Shown here: piece by piece, positions 18,573-27,360 of the stretch | Layout of the letters: each line of letters opens with the position of its first letter | Position numbering within the stretch: the stretch's first letter is position 1 | Assembly (NCBI RefSeq): GCF_000775995.1 | Contig: NZ_CP009227.1 | Span: 2,462,296 to 2,526,295, forward strand | DNA: 64,000 nucleotides | From: Treponema sp. OMZ 838 | Lineage (GTDB): Bacteria; Spirochaetota; Spirochaetia; Treponematales; Treponemataceae | Direction: 5' to 3' | Program-made: the position numbers and the translations under genes | Notes under the pieces: model-generated | The model's database searches: none | Told to the model about the DNA's origin: nothing | Seen by the model: only the letters and a program-made list of their open reading frames with translations

Positions 18573-19265
18573 TTAGTCTTCCAACACTACCAACCCATCA
18601 GGCAGCTCGTTGGGATTTTCCGCTTTGTTGGGAAAGTGCTCTTGCAGAATCCTGCCGCATTCTTTTACGGCAGAGACAAAGGCTTGAGCGGCTTGGTGTT
18701 CTTTTAATCCGGTAGTCATAATTTTGCAAATACCGTCCCATTCATTTTGAGCTACTTTCGCGGCAATTCCCGAATCGGCAATAACAAAAAACTTCCGTTC
18801 AAGTACGGAGGCAAAGATGAGAACACCGGAATGTTCCGTAGTCTTATACACACCGCTTTCCACAAAGTGTTGGAGTGCACGGGCATAGACGCGGCGGTTT
18901 TTTAATGTATTCGGGATAATCAGCCGGTCTATTGCGGGAATATTTACCAATAAATAAACGATAAGCACAACGGTAGCTGCACTGCTGCCGATAACTGCTG
19001 TCAACTGGGCAGGAGAAGGGAACCAAACAGTGCGTTCCAACAGGTTCCAGATGGGGGCAGCGCATAAAAACAAGATGAGAAAAGAGAGAAAGGACGCGCA
19101 AAATGCAACAAATAGCTCTACAAAGGCATAGGAATCGCTTTGGTACACAACCGCAAGGGCAATTTCTCCGGTTGTCTTTTTCTCAGCCTCCGCAACCGTA
19201 TCCGCAATTTCTCTCATTTGAGTAGGAGAAATATCCATCAGTTTTAACAGTCTATTCTTTTTCAT
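18573..19265 (-). CDS. TPM-domain membrane protein
   Basis: 230 residues from the ATG at 19265, which has AAGGA 9 nt upstream; the ATG three codons earlier lies directly against it and is less likely. The N-terminus carries part of a TPM (TLP18.3/Psb32/MOLO-1) domain around TTGEIALAVVYQS. Two membrane segments follow (roughly 45-70 and 85-105), then the rest of the domain with VYKTTEHSGVLIFASVLERK and VIADSGIA. The family is often encoded with LemA, as here; function is uncertain, possibly envelope quality control. Its 3' end touches the hairpin element at 18424-18568. Confidence 0.78.
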   Translation of the reverse strand: MKKNRLLKLMDISPTQMREIADTVAEAEKKTTGEIALAVVYQSDSYAFVELFVAFCASFLSFLILFLCAAPIWNLLERTVWFPSPAQLTAVIGSSAATVVLIVYLLVNIPAIDRLIIPNTLKNRRVYARALQHFVESGVYKTTEHSGVLIFASVLERKFFVIADSGIAAKVAQNEWDGICKIMTTGLKEHQAAQAFVSAVKECGRILQEHFPNKAENPNELPDGLVVLED

Positions 19266-19292
19266 TGCGTCCATTCCTTAATCGATAATCAG

Positions 19293-19901
19293 TTAAAATT
19301 CAACTTTAGGCGCAGTTGCAGCTTGTTCGTCAGCCTTAAAATACGCCTTTTCTCTAAAGCCGAACATATTGGCGAGAAACGCTTGCGGGAAACGCCTAAT
19401 CTGTAGATTATATGTCTGTACCGCCTCATTAAAACGCTTCCGTTCTACGGCAATACGGTTTTCGGTTCCTTCAAGCTGACTTTGCAAGTCGCGGAAGTTT
19501 TCATTTGCTTTCAATTCAGGGTAATTTTCCGCAACGGCAAGCAGCCGCTGCAGTGCACCGCCTAACTCGCTCTGTGCTTTTTGGAATTTTTCAAACGATT
19601 CGGGATTGTTTAATACTTCGTCCGAAACATTGATAACGCCGCCCGCTTTGGAACGCATTTCCGCTATTTCGGTAAAGACTTTTTCCTCATGGCTTGCATA
19701 GCCTTTTACGGTGTTAACAAGATTGGGGATTAAATCAAAACGGCGCTGGTACACGTTTTCGACCTGACTCCATGCCGCTTTAACATTTTCATCCGCCGCT
19801 ACCATCGAATTATACGAACCGGTAACACAGCCGTATAGTGAAAAAATAATCAGCACAATAATGCCGAGAACGATAAGACCTGTTTTGAGTCCTTTGCTCA
19901 T
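19293..19901 (-). CDS. lemA: LemA family protein
   Basis: 202 residues. One N-terminal membrane segment (about 8-25), then a helical domain with the LemA signature: NSMVAADENVKAAWSQVEN, YQRRFDLIPNLVNTVKGYA, and LQSQLEGTENRIAVERKRFN. The short N-terminus lies outside and most of the protein in one compartment as a coiled-coil bundle. It forms an operon with the TPM-domain gene downstream. The molecular role of LemA is not established. Confidence 0.92.
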   Translation of the reverse strand: MSKGLKTGLIVLGIIVLIIFSLYGCVTGSYNSMVAADENVKAAWSQVENVYQRRFDLIPNLVNTVKGYASHEEKVFTEIAEMRSKAGGVINVSDEVLNNPESFEKFQKAQSELGGALQRLLAVAENYPELKANENFRDLQSQLEGTENRIAVERKRFNEAVQTYNLQIRRFPQAFLANMFGFREKAYFKADEQAATAPKVEF

Positions 19902-19940
19902 AGCTGAATGCTCCTATCAAAAATTTTAAAGTATTCTTAT

Positions 19941-19999
19941 GCATACTGATGTATGCCGAACTGACTCTAAAGTATAGACCATTTGACGAAAAGAAACAA
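19941..19999 (-). promoter_or_regulatory. lemA promoter with leader palindrome
   Basis: On the minus strand, TTGTTT (19999-19994), 17-nt spacer, TATACT (19976-19971). Downstream in the leader lies GCATAC-TGAT-GTATGC (19941-19956), an operator or hairpin. Confidence 0.5.
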
Positions 20000-20177
20000 T
20001 GTGCCGAAAGTCCATAAGGTAGTTGTAATTGTTATTATAGCACAGAGACCGAGATATTACCCTTTTCCGTACAAAATTACAGTAGAAAAACGGATCGACG
20101 TCCTTTTGTCTGTACAAAAAATAGTTTTTTATAGACATAGTGATTTCTCTATTTTGCATTATGAAAGTAACCCATGC

Positions 20178-20211
20178 TTGACATTATCAGTTTATTTTAA
20201 TAACATTGTTA
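20178..20211 (+). promoter_or_regulatory. Promoter of the TetR/ABC operon
   Basis: TTGACA (20178-20183), 17-nt spacer, TAACAT (20201-20206). The -10 overlaps the palindrome TAACA-T-TGTTA (20201-20211), a plausible autoregulatory TetR site. The gap 19977-20177 between it and the lemA promoter shows nothing else. Confidence 0.55.
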
Positions 20212-20238
20212 CTAATTAATAGAAGAGTTATTACAAAT

Positions 20239-20892
20239 ATGAACAACCATGCAGAAAAAATATTAGCCGATAAGGATGAATTAAACACGCGGGCAAAAAT
20301 TTTATATGCAGCGAAACAGGAATTTTTGGGCAAGGGGTTCGCAGATACCAATGTGCGCACCATTGCAGAAAAAGCAGGGGTTACGACAGGGGCGCTGTAT
20401 AACCTTTTTGATAATAAGGACAGCATATTCGAAGCTCTTGTAAGCGGTGTATTTGATGAATTATTGAACATCATATCACACAGCGAGCTTCTTGAATCGC
20501 AGAACTTCGGTATGAAAACGAGCGACCTCTCCGCAATTACGGAACTATCGCAACGCCAATTCTTACGAATGATAGATTTTTTTTATGATAATTGGGATGC
20601 AATGAAACTGATTGTCTGCTGTTCGAAGGGAAGTTCCTACGAGCATATTTTCGATAAGGCAATCGATATAACTGAAAACGACACCTTTCGATTATTGAAA
20701 CTCGACGGCGTTAAAATGTCGCGGCGCATACAGTTTTTTATTCATGTCATGGTAACGTCTCACTTTGAAAATCTAAAAGAAATTTTTTATCATAATTTAA
20801 AAAAATCGGAAGCAGTGGAATATGTGCTCGACTTTAACATATACCATTGTGCCGGATGGAAACAATATTGGATGGAACAAGTAAAGGGCTAA
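20239..20892 (+). CDS. TetR-family transcriptional regulator
   Basis: 217 residues from ATG 20239; a TTG 11 codons upstream lies in the -10 region and is rejected. The N-terminal helix-turn-helix is clear: RAKILYAAKQEFLGKGFADT, then IAEKAGVTTGALYNLFDNKD. The C-terminal ligand domain is not assignable. It leads an operon with a YcxB-like protein and two ABC half-exporters, so it probably represses them until an exported compound appears. Confidence 0.9.
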   Translation: MNNHAEKILADKDELNTRAKILYAAKQEFLGKGFADTNVRTIAEKAGVTTGALYNLFDNKDSIFEALVSGVFDELLNIISHSELLESQNFGMKTSDLSAITELSQRQFLRMIDFFYDNWDAMKLIVCCSKGSSYEHIFDKAIDITENDTFRLLKLDGVKMSRRIQFFIHVMVTSHFENLKEIFYHNLKKSEAVEYVLDFNIYHCAGWKQYWMEQVKG

Positions 20893-20978
20893 AGGTTAAT
20901 GGATAATTTGTAGTGGGTAATTAGAGTGGGTATGTGCAACGTACTCAATTACAAATTGACATAGTAGAGGGTTTACCT

Positions 20979-21563
20979 ATGAATATTTCGGAAATAACGC
21001 AGACATTTACACTTGACGATAAGGTTGAACAATCACTTATAATAAATGCACGGACAAGGGAATTAAAACGTCATGCAAAACGATTAGCAATAACGGAAAT
21101 AAGCGGCACCGGTATAACGATTGGCGTGATTTTTATACTGTACTTTTGTAATATCAGTGAGATATTTTCTTCTCTGCATTTTGTCATTTCCGCATCTGCA
21201 ATATTTTGTATATTATTGCTTTTCAATATCATATGTATCAAGAAGCGTACCGTAAAAAATTTAAAAAAAGCTCTTACAAAATATTATAAAGACAATTTTG
21301 CACAGCATCAGCTTAGTACCTACACCGATAAAATGATTATTGACGAGGATTATCTTGAATGCAGCGCATTGGGCATGACAACCCGATTAGAGCATAAAGA
21401 TTTTATCGGTATTTTTGAAACAGATATTTTTTATGTATTTGAATATGCTCATTTTAACTATGTATTTATTAAAAAAGATGCCATACAAAACGATGAATAT
21501 CAGCGAGTTGTGCAGTTCATACAAGATCGAAAAAGCATATTTACAAAAGATAAGGAGGTCTGA
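20979..21563 (+). CDS. YcxB-like membrane protein
   Basis: 194 residues from ATG 20979, which has AGAGG at good spacing; an upstream start at 20934 lacks this. Two membrane segments (roughly 45-65 and 70-90) and a soluble C-terminal part resembling YcxB-like domains (YTDKMIIDEDYLECS, then HFNYVFIKKDAI). Function unknown; the family often sits next to ABC transporters, as here. It ends one base before the next ATG. Confidence 0.6.
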   Translation: MNISEITQTFTLDDKVEQSLIINARTRELKRHAKRLAITEISGTGITIGVIFILYFCNISEIFSSLHFVISASAIFCILLLFNIICIKKRTVKNLKKALTKYYKDNFAQHQLSTYTDKMIIDEDYLECSALGMTTRLEHKDFIGIFETDIFYVFEYAHFNYVFIKKDAIQNDEYQRVVQFIQDRKSIFTKDKEV

Positions 21564-21564
21564 A

Positions 21565-23301
21565 ATGGACACATATAAAAGGTTGTTTAAATATACGCCG
21601 GAGAAAATACACTGTGCGTATATTTCGATGGTATGCGCTACGCTGGGAGTTGCTTCTCAGATGGGGGCATTTTGGTTTTTATGGAAGTTCTTGTACGCGC
21701 TTTTGGTTACCAAAAACGTTACGGACGGCTCGATGTACGCAACGGTGATTGTTTCGCTGTTGGCAGGTTATTCGGTTGTATACTTTTGTGCTTTGTGGGC
21801 ATCGCACGTGCTTGGGTTCCGGCTTGAATCGAATTTACGCAAAACAGCAATCAACCATTTGATGAATGCATCGTTTGCTTTTTTTGATATGAACCCGTCG
21901 GGAAAAATCCGGAAGCTCATTGACGACAATGCACAAGAGACGCACATGCTGGTTGCGCATTTAATTCCCGATAATATTTCCGCATTGTTTACACCGATTT
22001 TTATGTTTATCATTGTATTTGCAGTTGATGTAAAACTCGGTCTTTTGCTACTTGCCGTTGCGCTTATCGGCGGTGCGCAGATGATGTTTATGATGGGCAA
22101 TAAAGATTTTATGCGGAAGTATCAAGCGGCGTTGGAACGGATGAATGCCGAAGCAGTTGAATATGTCCGCGGTATGCAGATTGTAAAAATCTTTAGAAGC
22201 ACGGTTGAATCTTTTAAAGCGTTTTACGAAGCGATTACCGGCTACTCCGATTTAGCATATAAGTACACACTCAGCTGCCGTACGCCGTATGTGATGTTTC
22301 AAGTGCTGTTTAATCTATTCGCGGTATTCACTATTCCTGCCGCTATTTATTTTATGAACAAGGGGGCGGACGCTAATCTCATCATTGCAAAGCTCGTCTT
22401 TTTTGTCTGTATCGCCGGGGTGCTTTTTTCGGCATTTATGCGCGTGATGTATGTCGGTATGTATAACTTTCAGGCAAAAAGCGTTGTAGATAAACTCGAA
22501 AATCTTTTTGCAGACATGGAAAAGGATAACCTTGAACACGGTACGGAAGAAACATTTGAGAACTTCGGTATCGAATTTAAAAACGTATCGTTCGGTTACA
22601 CGGAAGAAAAGATTTTAAAGGATGTCAGTTTTACCTTGGAACCGAATAAAACCTATGCACTGGTCGGCTCATCGGGCGGAGGAAAAAGTACAATAGCAAA
22701 ATTGATTTCGGGTTTTTATAAAATAAATTCAGGTGAAATTTTAATCGGCGGAAAAAATATTTCGTCATATTCACGGAATGCGCTGATGCACAGTATCGCC
22801 TTTGTATTTCAAACATCGAAGCTTTTTAAAACAAGTATTTTTGAAAACGTTAAAATGGGGAATAAAAATGCAAGCGATGAAGAGGTGATGTATGCGCTTC
22901 GGCTTGCCCGCTGCGAAGATATTTTAGCAAAATTCCCCGAACGTGAAAAAACGGTTATCGGTTCAAAGGGCGTACACTTATCCGGTGGAGAAATTCAGCG
23001 TGTTGCGATTGCCCGCGCGATTTTGAAAAATGCAGATATCATTATTCTGGATGAGGCGTCCGCCGCTGCCGACCCTGAAAACGAATACGAAATTCAGCAG
23101 GCGTTTTCCAATTTGATGAAAAACAAAACGGTTATTATGATTGCACACCGGTTAAGCTCGATTAAAAATGTCGATGAGATTTTGGTTGTCGAAGACGGAA
23201 ATATCGCCGAACGCGGCAGCGATGCGGAACTGATGCAGAAGGGCGGAAAATACAGCCGATTGCAGAGCTTATATTCGCAAGCGAATGAGTGGAGAGTCTA
23301 G
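21565..23301 (+). CDS. ABC half-exporter (first of a pair)
   Basis: 578 residues from ATG 21565, which has AAGGAGG; the longer frame beginning 21415 would overlap the YcxB-like gene. Six-segment membrane domain, then ATPase: Walker A GSSGGGKST near residue 370, signature LSGGEIQ near 471, Walker B IIILDEASAAADPE. The usual SALD of the D-loop is replaced by SAAAD, a mild departure. It probably works as a heterodimer with the product at 23467-25185. Substrate unknown. Confidence 0.88.
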   Translation: MDTYKRLFKYTPEKIHCAYISMVCATLGVASQMGAFWFLWKFLYALLVTKNVTDGSMYATVIVSLLAGYSVVYFCALWASHVLGFRLESNLRKTAINHLMNASFAFFDMNPSGKIRKLIDDNAQETHMLVAHLIPDNISALFTPIFMFIIVFAVDVKLGLLLLAVALIGGAQMMFMMGNKDFMRKYQAALERMNAEAVEYVRGMQIVKIFRSTVESFKAFYEAITGYSDLAYKYTLSCRTPYVMFQVLFNLFAVFTIPAAIYFMNKGADANLIIAKLVFFVCIAGVLFSAFMRVMYVGMYNFQAKSVVDKLENLFADMEKDNLEHGTEETFENFGIEFKNVSFGYTEEKILKDVSFTLEPNKTYALVGSSGGGKSTIAKLISGFYKINSGEILIGGKNISSYSRNALMHSIAFVFQTSKLFKTSIFENVKMGNKNASDEEVMYALRLARCEDILAKFPEREKTVIGSKGVHLSGGEIQRVAIARAILKNADIIILDEASAAADPENEYEIQQAFSNLMKNKTVIMIAHRLSSIKNVDEILVVEDGNIAERGSDAELMQKGGKYSRLQSLYSQANEWRV

Positions 23302-23302
23302 C

Positions 23303-23424
23303 CTTTTGCAAATATGCGGGTAATTACTTTGTCGCTGCATAAAAATTAATCCTCAACGTATCAAAGATACGCCTCCGGTTAATTTTTATTCGCTCCGCGT
23401 ACTTACCTCACCTATTTGCAAAAG
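23303..23424. repeat. 122-bp long palindromic element
   Basis: Ends are perfect inverted repeats CTTTTGCAAATA (23303-23314) and TATTTGCAAAAG (23413-23424). Inside are AAAAATTAA/TTAATTTTT (23341-23349, 23379-23387) and CGTATC-AAA-GATACG (23357-23371). The whole unit folds on itself with mismatches. The ends resemble CTTTTGAAAATAG/CTATTTCAAAAG of the element at 54425-54815. It separates the two ABC genes of one operon and has no ORF. Confidence 0.75.
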
Positions 23425-23466
23425 CGTTGGAAGGAAAGAGATTTTTTCCTAATTAGGGAGTTATAT

Positions 23467-25185
23467 ATGACTAAACTACAAAAATGGTTCGGGGTAACCG
23501 AATCGGGGGCAAAAGGGATTGTTACGGCGTCGGTGTGGTCGATGCTTGCGGATGTTGCATTTATTCTACCGATGTTTGTGATGATGTTTTTTTTGCAAAG
23601 CTATTTTGACGGGACGCTGCGGTCGGCGGGATTTTATATCGGTATTATCGCTGCGCTTGCGGTTGTGATGTATGTGCTTGTGCATATCAATTACAATACG
23701 CTCTACACCGCGACATTCAAAGAATGTAAAGAACTGCGTGTGAATATTGCAGACCGTCTCAAGGCGCTGCCGCTTGCGTATTTTTCTAAACACGATGTTT
23801 CCGACTTATCACAGACGGTGATGACCGATGTCGCTACAATCGAGCACGCGCTGAGCCACGCAATTCCGCAAACAATCGGTCTTGTGTTCTATTTGATTAT
23901 AATCGGTGCAATGATGATTACTGCGCATCCGGGATTAGGCTTGTGCGTATTTGTTCCGATTATTATCAGCTTTATTCTATTGATCCTGTCGAAAAAAATT
24001 CAGATACGGGAGACAACGCGGGACTTTCATAAACAGCGTGAGCGAACGGAATTTTTTCAAGAAGCGATAGAACTGCAACAGGAAATTAAAAGCTATGGTC
24101 TGACGGAAGACACGGCGGCAAAACTGAATCGCAATGTCGATGAAGCGGAAAAATTGCACTTAACTGTGGAAGCGCATCAAGCGATCCCGCTTAACATCGC
24201 ACTGCTGTTTTTAAAGTTTTCCATCGGCGTTACCGTATTTTTTGGACTAAAAATGTATCTGGCAGGAACGGCACCGCTTTTATATCTTATCGGCTATATT
24301 ATTGCAGCTTCCCGTGTGGTGGATGCGGTTGCAGGTGTTGAAGCGAACCTTGCAGAGATGATGTATATCGATGCACGGGTTAAGCGCATAAACGAGCTGC
24401 GCGAAACAAAAACGCAGGAAGGCGAACCTGCTTCTTTGCAGCATTATGGTATTCAATTTAAAGATGTTGAGTTTTCGTATAACGGCGGACAAAAGATTAT
24501 CGACGGTATTTCGTTTACGGCGGAACAAAATAAAGTTACCGCGCTTGTCGGGCCTTCCGGCTGCGGAAAAACAACCGTACTCCGGCTTGCGTCCCGTCTT
24601 TATGATTACGGCAGGGGACAAATTCTCATCGACGGCAAAGACATTGCAACGATTGATACCGACAGCCTTTTCGATAAAATTTCGATTGTCTTTCAGGATG
24701 TCGGGCTTTTCAATACCTCGATTATGGAAAATATCCGCGTCGGAAATAAAAATGCCAGCGATGATGAGGTAAAAGAAGCTGCCCGTCTTGCCAACTGCGC
24801 CGAGTTTATCGAAGCGCTGCCGGACGGCTACAATACGGTCATCGGCGAAAACGGCAGCAGACTTTCTGGTGGAGAGCGCCAGCGTCTTTCCATTGCTCGT
24901 GCTCTTTTGAAAAACGCGCCGATTATCATCCTTGACGAAATCAGCGCCTCGCTCGATGTGGAAAACGAAATGAAAATACAGGAGAGTCTTAACACACTCA
25001 TAAAAGGCAAAACGGTGATTATCATTTCGCACCGCTTAAAGTCAATCGAGAACGCCGATAAAATCATCGTAATGAATCAGGGCAAAGTTGATGCGGAAGG
25101 TACACACGCAGAGCTGTTACAAAAATCGGTGCTGTACCGCAGTATGATTGAAAAGTCTTCGGTAACGGAGAAATATACCTATTAA
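23467..25185 (+). CDS. ABC half-exporter (second of a pair)
   Basis: 572 residues from ATG 23467, just after AGGGAG; an in-frame start at 23416 falls in the repeat. Membrane domain with six segments, then Walker A GPSGCGKTT near residue 361, signature LSGGERQ near 464, Walker B IIILDEISASLD, and ISHRLKS (Ser in place of the usual Ala). It is the likely partner of the preceding half-exporter under TetR control. Confidence 0.9.
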   Translation: MTKLQKWFGVTESGAKGIVTASVWSMLADVAFILPMFVMMFFLQSYFDGTLRSAGFYIGIIAALAVVMYVLVHINYNTLYTATFKECKELRVNIADRLKALPLAYFSKHDVSDLSQTVMTDVATIEHALSHAIPQTIGLVFYLIIIGAMMITAHPGLGLCVFVPIIISFILLILSKKIQIRETTRDFHKQRERTEFFQEAIELQQEIKSYGLTEDTAAKLNRNVDEAEKLHLTVEAHQAIPLNIALLFLKFSIGVTVFFGLKMYLAGTAPLLYLIGYIIAASRVVDAVAGVEANLAEMMYIDARVKRINELRETKTQEGEPASLQHYGIQFKDVEFSYNGGQKIIDGISFTAEQNKVTALVGPSGCGKTTVLRLASRLYDYGRGQILIDGKDIATIDTDSLFDKISIVFQDVGLFNTSIMENIRVGNKNASDDEVKEAARLANCAEFIEALPDGYNTVIGENGSRLSGGERQRLSIARALLKNAPIIILDEISASLDVENEMKIQESLNTLIKGKTVIIISHRLKSIENADKIIVMNQGKVDAEGTHAELLQKSVLYRSMIEKSSVTEKYTY

Positions 25186-25193
25186 AAATTTGG

Positions 25194-25228
25194 CATCTCT
25201 AAAAGCTATACCTGAGTTTTTAGAGATG
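25194..25228. repeat. CTCTAAAA/TTTTAGAG hairpin repeat, copy 3 (possible bidirectional terminator)
   Basis: CATCTCTAAAA (25194-25204) and TTTTAGAGATG (25218-25228) are perfect 11-bp arms. It sits exactly between the ABC stop and the GntR stop, which face each other, so it may end both transcripts. Confidence 0.6.
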
Positions 25229-25229
25229 T

Positions 25230-25928
25230 CTATAGGATGTCTTTATCATTAAATATTTTATTTAACGTTCTTTTATATGAATTGATCAAATGTTTTCTGA
25301 TCATTCGTTTTGCTTTATCGGGATCGTTCTTTTTAATTGCTTCTGCAATAGCAAGATGTTCATTAAATACGGTTTGCGCATCGATCGAATTATTGTACAC
25401 GGATTTATTTTCAAAGCGGAGATAGTTATCCAAGATCAATTCCGTTTCCCGATAAAGCCATTTATTATTTGTTGCTTTTGCTATTGCTCTGTGAAATGTA
25501 TGATCCAATCGATAGAGTTTTATTCCATCTCTTGTTTCCAGTTGATCTTCAAGATTTTGTAAGCAGTTAAAAATATCTTTTACACTCTGATCATTTGCCC
25601 GTGCTGCCGCAAGATAAGCATTATTCTGTTCCGTTAATAACCGTATCTCTAAAATGTCTTTGGCGATTTCATCGGTAACCGGAACAACTTTTACGCCTCT
25701 ACCTCGTGCAAAAGCAACATAGCCTTCTTTTTGTAATTCTAACAAGGCTTCCCGCACAGGCGTTCTGCTGATACCGAGCTCTTCGCATATTTCATCTTGC
25801 GAGTATATGGCTCCGACTCTAAACCGGTTAAATAAAACAGCATCTTTTATAAGTTCATAAGCTTGTTCTTTGTAGGTTAAAGTTTTTACAACTACACCGC
25901 CTATCAAAGACTCTTTTTTATCAGACAT
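25230..25928 (-). CDS. GntR-family regulator, FadR/FCD subgroup
   Basis: 232 residues. The winged helix occupies about 17-85: YELIKDAVLFNRF, then DEICEELGISRTPVREALLELQ. The C-terminal all-helical FCD domain has the metal/ligand positions expected, including DHTFHRAIAKAT and FNEHLAIAEAI. Such regulators sense small carboxylates or sugar acids. AAGGAG precedes the ATG. No obvious target lies beside it, so its regulon is unknown. Confidence 0.9.
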   Translation of the reverse strand: MSDKKESLIGGVVVKTLTYKEQAYELIKDAVLFNRFRVGAIYSQDEICEELGISRTPVREALLELQKEGYVAFARGRGVKVVPVTDEIAKDILEIRLLTEQNNAYLAAARANDQSVKDIFNCLQNLEDQLETRDGIKLYRLDHTFHRAIAKATNNKWLYRETELILDNYLRFENKSVYNNSIDAQTVFNEHLAIAEAIKKNDPDKAKRMIRKHLINSYKRTLNKIFNDKDIL

Positions 25929-25985
25929 ATAATCTCCTTCCGGAATTTTCTTACTGTTTCTCTATTTTTCCGTTGAGTTCACTAC

Positions 25986-26594
25986 CTACGTTGAACTCAA
26001 ATTGACAATCGCGGTGCGGAATAACTCTTCTTCTTTTGCAGCAGGATCAATACTTTTCGTGCGCATAGATTGCGCAACCGATTCTACCGTTTCTGCAGCA
26101 CGCTTTCGATCGTATCCCATATTGATAAGAGCGGTGATGATATCTTCAAACTCCGATTTTTTTGCTGTTTCCGTCCGTCCGGTATCGTGTAATCCGGTGA
26201 GTTGACCTTTCAAAGCAAGCACCATCTTTTGCGCCGTTTTCTTTCCGATACCGGGGATGCTTTGCAGCCGTGCGACATCCCCTGCCTCAAGAGCCGCTTC
26301 CAGCGCTGCGCCGTCAAGACCGGAAAGAATCTTTAGCGCTTGTTTCGGGCCAATCCCGTCAACTTTTGTTAAATCCAAAAAAAGACTCCGCTCCGCCAGT
26401 GTTAGAAAGCCGAAAAGCCTCATCTGATCTTCCCGATGATAGAGCCATGTATAGACCCGTACCGTGCTCCCCGCAGCTCCGAATCGGTCTGCACTCAGGG
26501 CGGATACAAAAACTTCCCATTCAATGCCATTGGTTTCTATGTAGATGGACTCCGCCGTTTTACCGGTTAGCGTCCCGCTGATGCTGTTGAACAT
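25986..26594 (-). CDS. ruvA: Holliday junction DNA helicase subunit RuvA
   Basis: 202 residues from ATG 26594, chosen because AAGGAG precedes it and because the protein then has the usual RuvA length and start (MFNSISGTL). OB-fold domain in the first 65 residues; two helix-hairpin-helix motifs, VDGIGPKQAL and IPGIGKKTAQKM; the C-terminal domain contacting RuvB is at the end. RuvA binds four-way junctions and loads RuvB. ruvB and ruvC are not in the window. Confidence 0.95.
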   Translation of the reverse strand: MFNSISGTLTGKTAESIYIETNGIEWEVFVSALSADRFGAAGSTVRVYTWLYHREDQMRLFGFLTLAERSLFLDLTKVDGIGPKQALKILSGLDGAALEAALEAGDVARLQSIPGIGKKTAQKMVLALKGQLTGLHDTGRTETAKKSEFEDIITALINMGYDRKRAAETVESVAQSMRTKSIDPAAKEEELFRTAIVNLSST

Positions 26595-26643
26595 CTCTTT
26601 CTCCTTCTGAAATATATCCGAGAACCTCTTTTCGGGTGAGTTG

Positions 26644-27360
26644 CTATTCTGAAAATTGCACCGAAGAAGCGCCTTTGGTGATTTCCGTAACAAGCTGAGC
26701 AAGCTCATTGCAATATTCAAGCGGAATTGACCCGCTCAGCCGGACGGTTTGTGCAAATTCCGTTTGTGCAAAGCTGATCGGCAGGTGTGCGGCGGCGCGG
26801 AGCAGCGGGTTGTGATTCTCGTAGCTGCATTCGCAGGTGAACTCCGCTTTTTGAATGAGCGGCTCCGTGTGTACTTTGGCGAGCGCCTCTTTTGCTGCCG
26901 TAGAATAGGCTTTTACCAAGCCGCCTGTTCCCAATAGGGTACCGCCGAACCAGCGAGTAACGGTTACAAGAATATTGGTAATTCCGCTTCCCTTTAAGAC
27001 GGCTAGAACAGGCTGTCCCGCCGTGCCTGCCGGCTCTCCATCATCGCTGCAACCGAGTACCGCGCCGCTTTCACCGATAACAAAGGCGTGTACCACATGC
27101 CGGGCATCGCGGTATTGGTCTTTTTGCCGCTTTACGGTTTCTTTAGCTTCCTGCGCATTGTCCGTGTAAAACACCTCGGCACGGAACACCGATTTTTTTA
27201 CGGTAAGTTCCGCCGCAGCTTCGGGTATGGGCGTTGATGCTTCAGGGGTAGATACCAATATGTCCGGTAAAGCAGCCGCCCTATCCGTTAATTCTGCATC
27301 CGGCGCTACAGTGGGTTCGTGTCGAGCGGTTTGCTCCCGGCTGCGGCTGAGAACTAGCAT
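26644..27360 (-). CDS. YigZ/IMPACT-family protein
   Basis: 238 residues. The conserved domain starts near residue 53 (KKSVFRAEVF) and includes the family stretch DDGEPAGTAGQP and VTRWFGGTLLGTGGL. The first ~50 residues, rich in Pro, Ala and Glu, are an extension not usual in the family. The start is supported by a TGATG overlap with the folD stop. Role unknown; relatives are linked to translation and nutrient stress. Confidence 0.85.
   Translation of the reverse strand: MLVLSRSREQTARHEPTVAPDAELTDRAAALPDILVSTPEASTPIPEAAAELTVKKSVFRAEVFYTDNAQEAKETVKRQKDQYRDARHVVHAFVIGESGAVLGCSDDGEPAGTAGQPVLAVLKGSGITNILVTVTRWFGGTLLGTGGLVKAYSTAAKEALAKVHTEPLIQKAEFTCECSYENHNPLLRAAAHLPISFAQTEFAQTVRLSGSIPLEYCNELAQLVTEITKGASSVQFSE

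Noticed and set aside
18371-18715. Plus-strand ORF of 114 codons
   Set aside because: It runs through the hydantoinase fragment, the hairpin element and backwards through the TPM gene; no ribosome binding site or family.
24280-25032. 250-codon antisense ORF in the second half-exporter
   Set aside because: Shadow of a well-supported ATPase domain.
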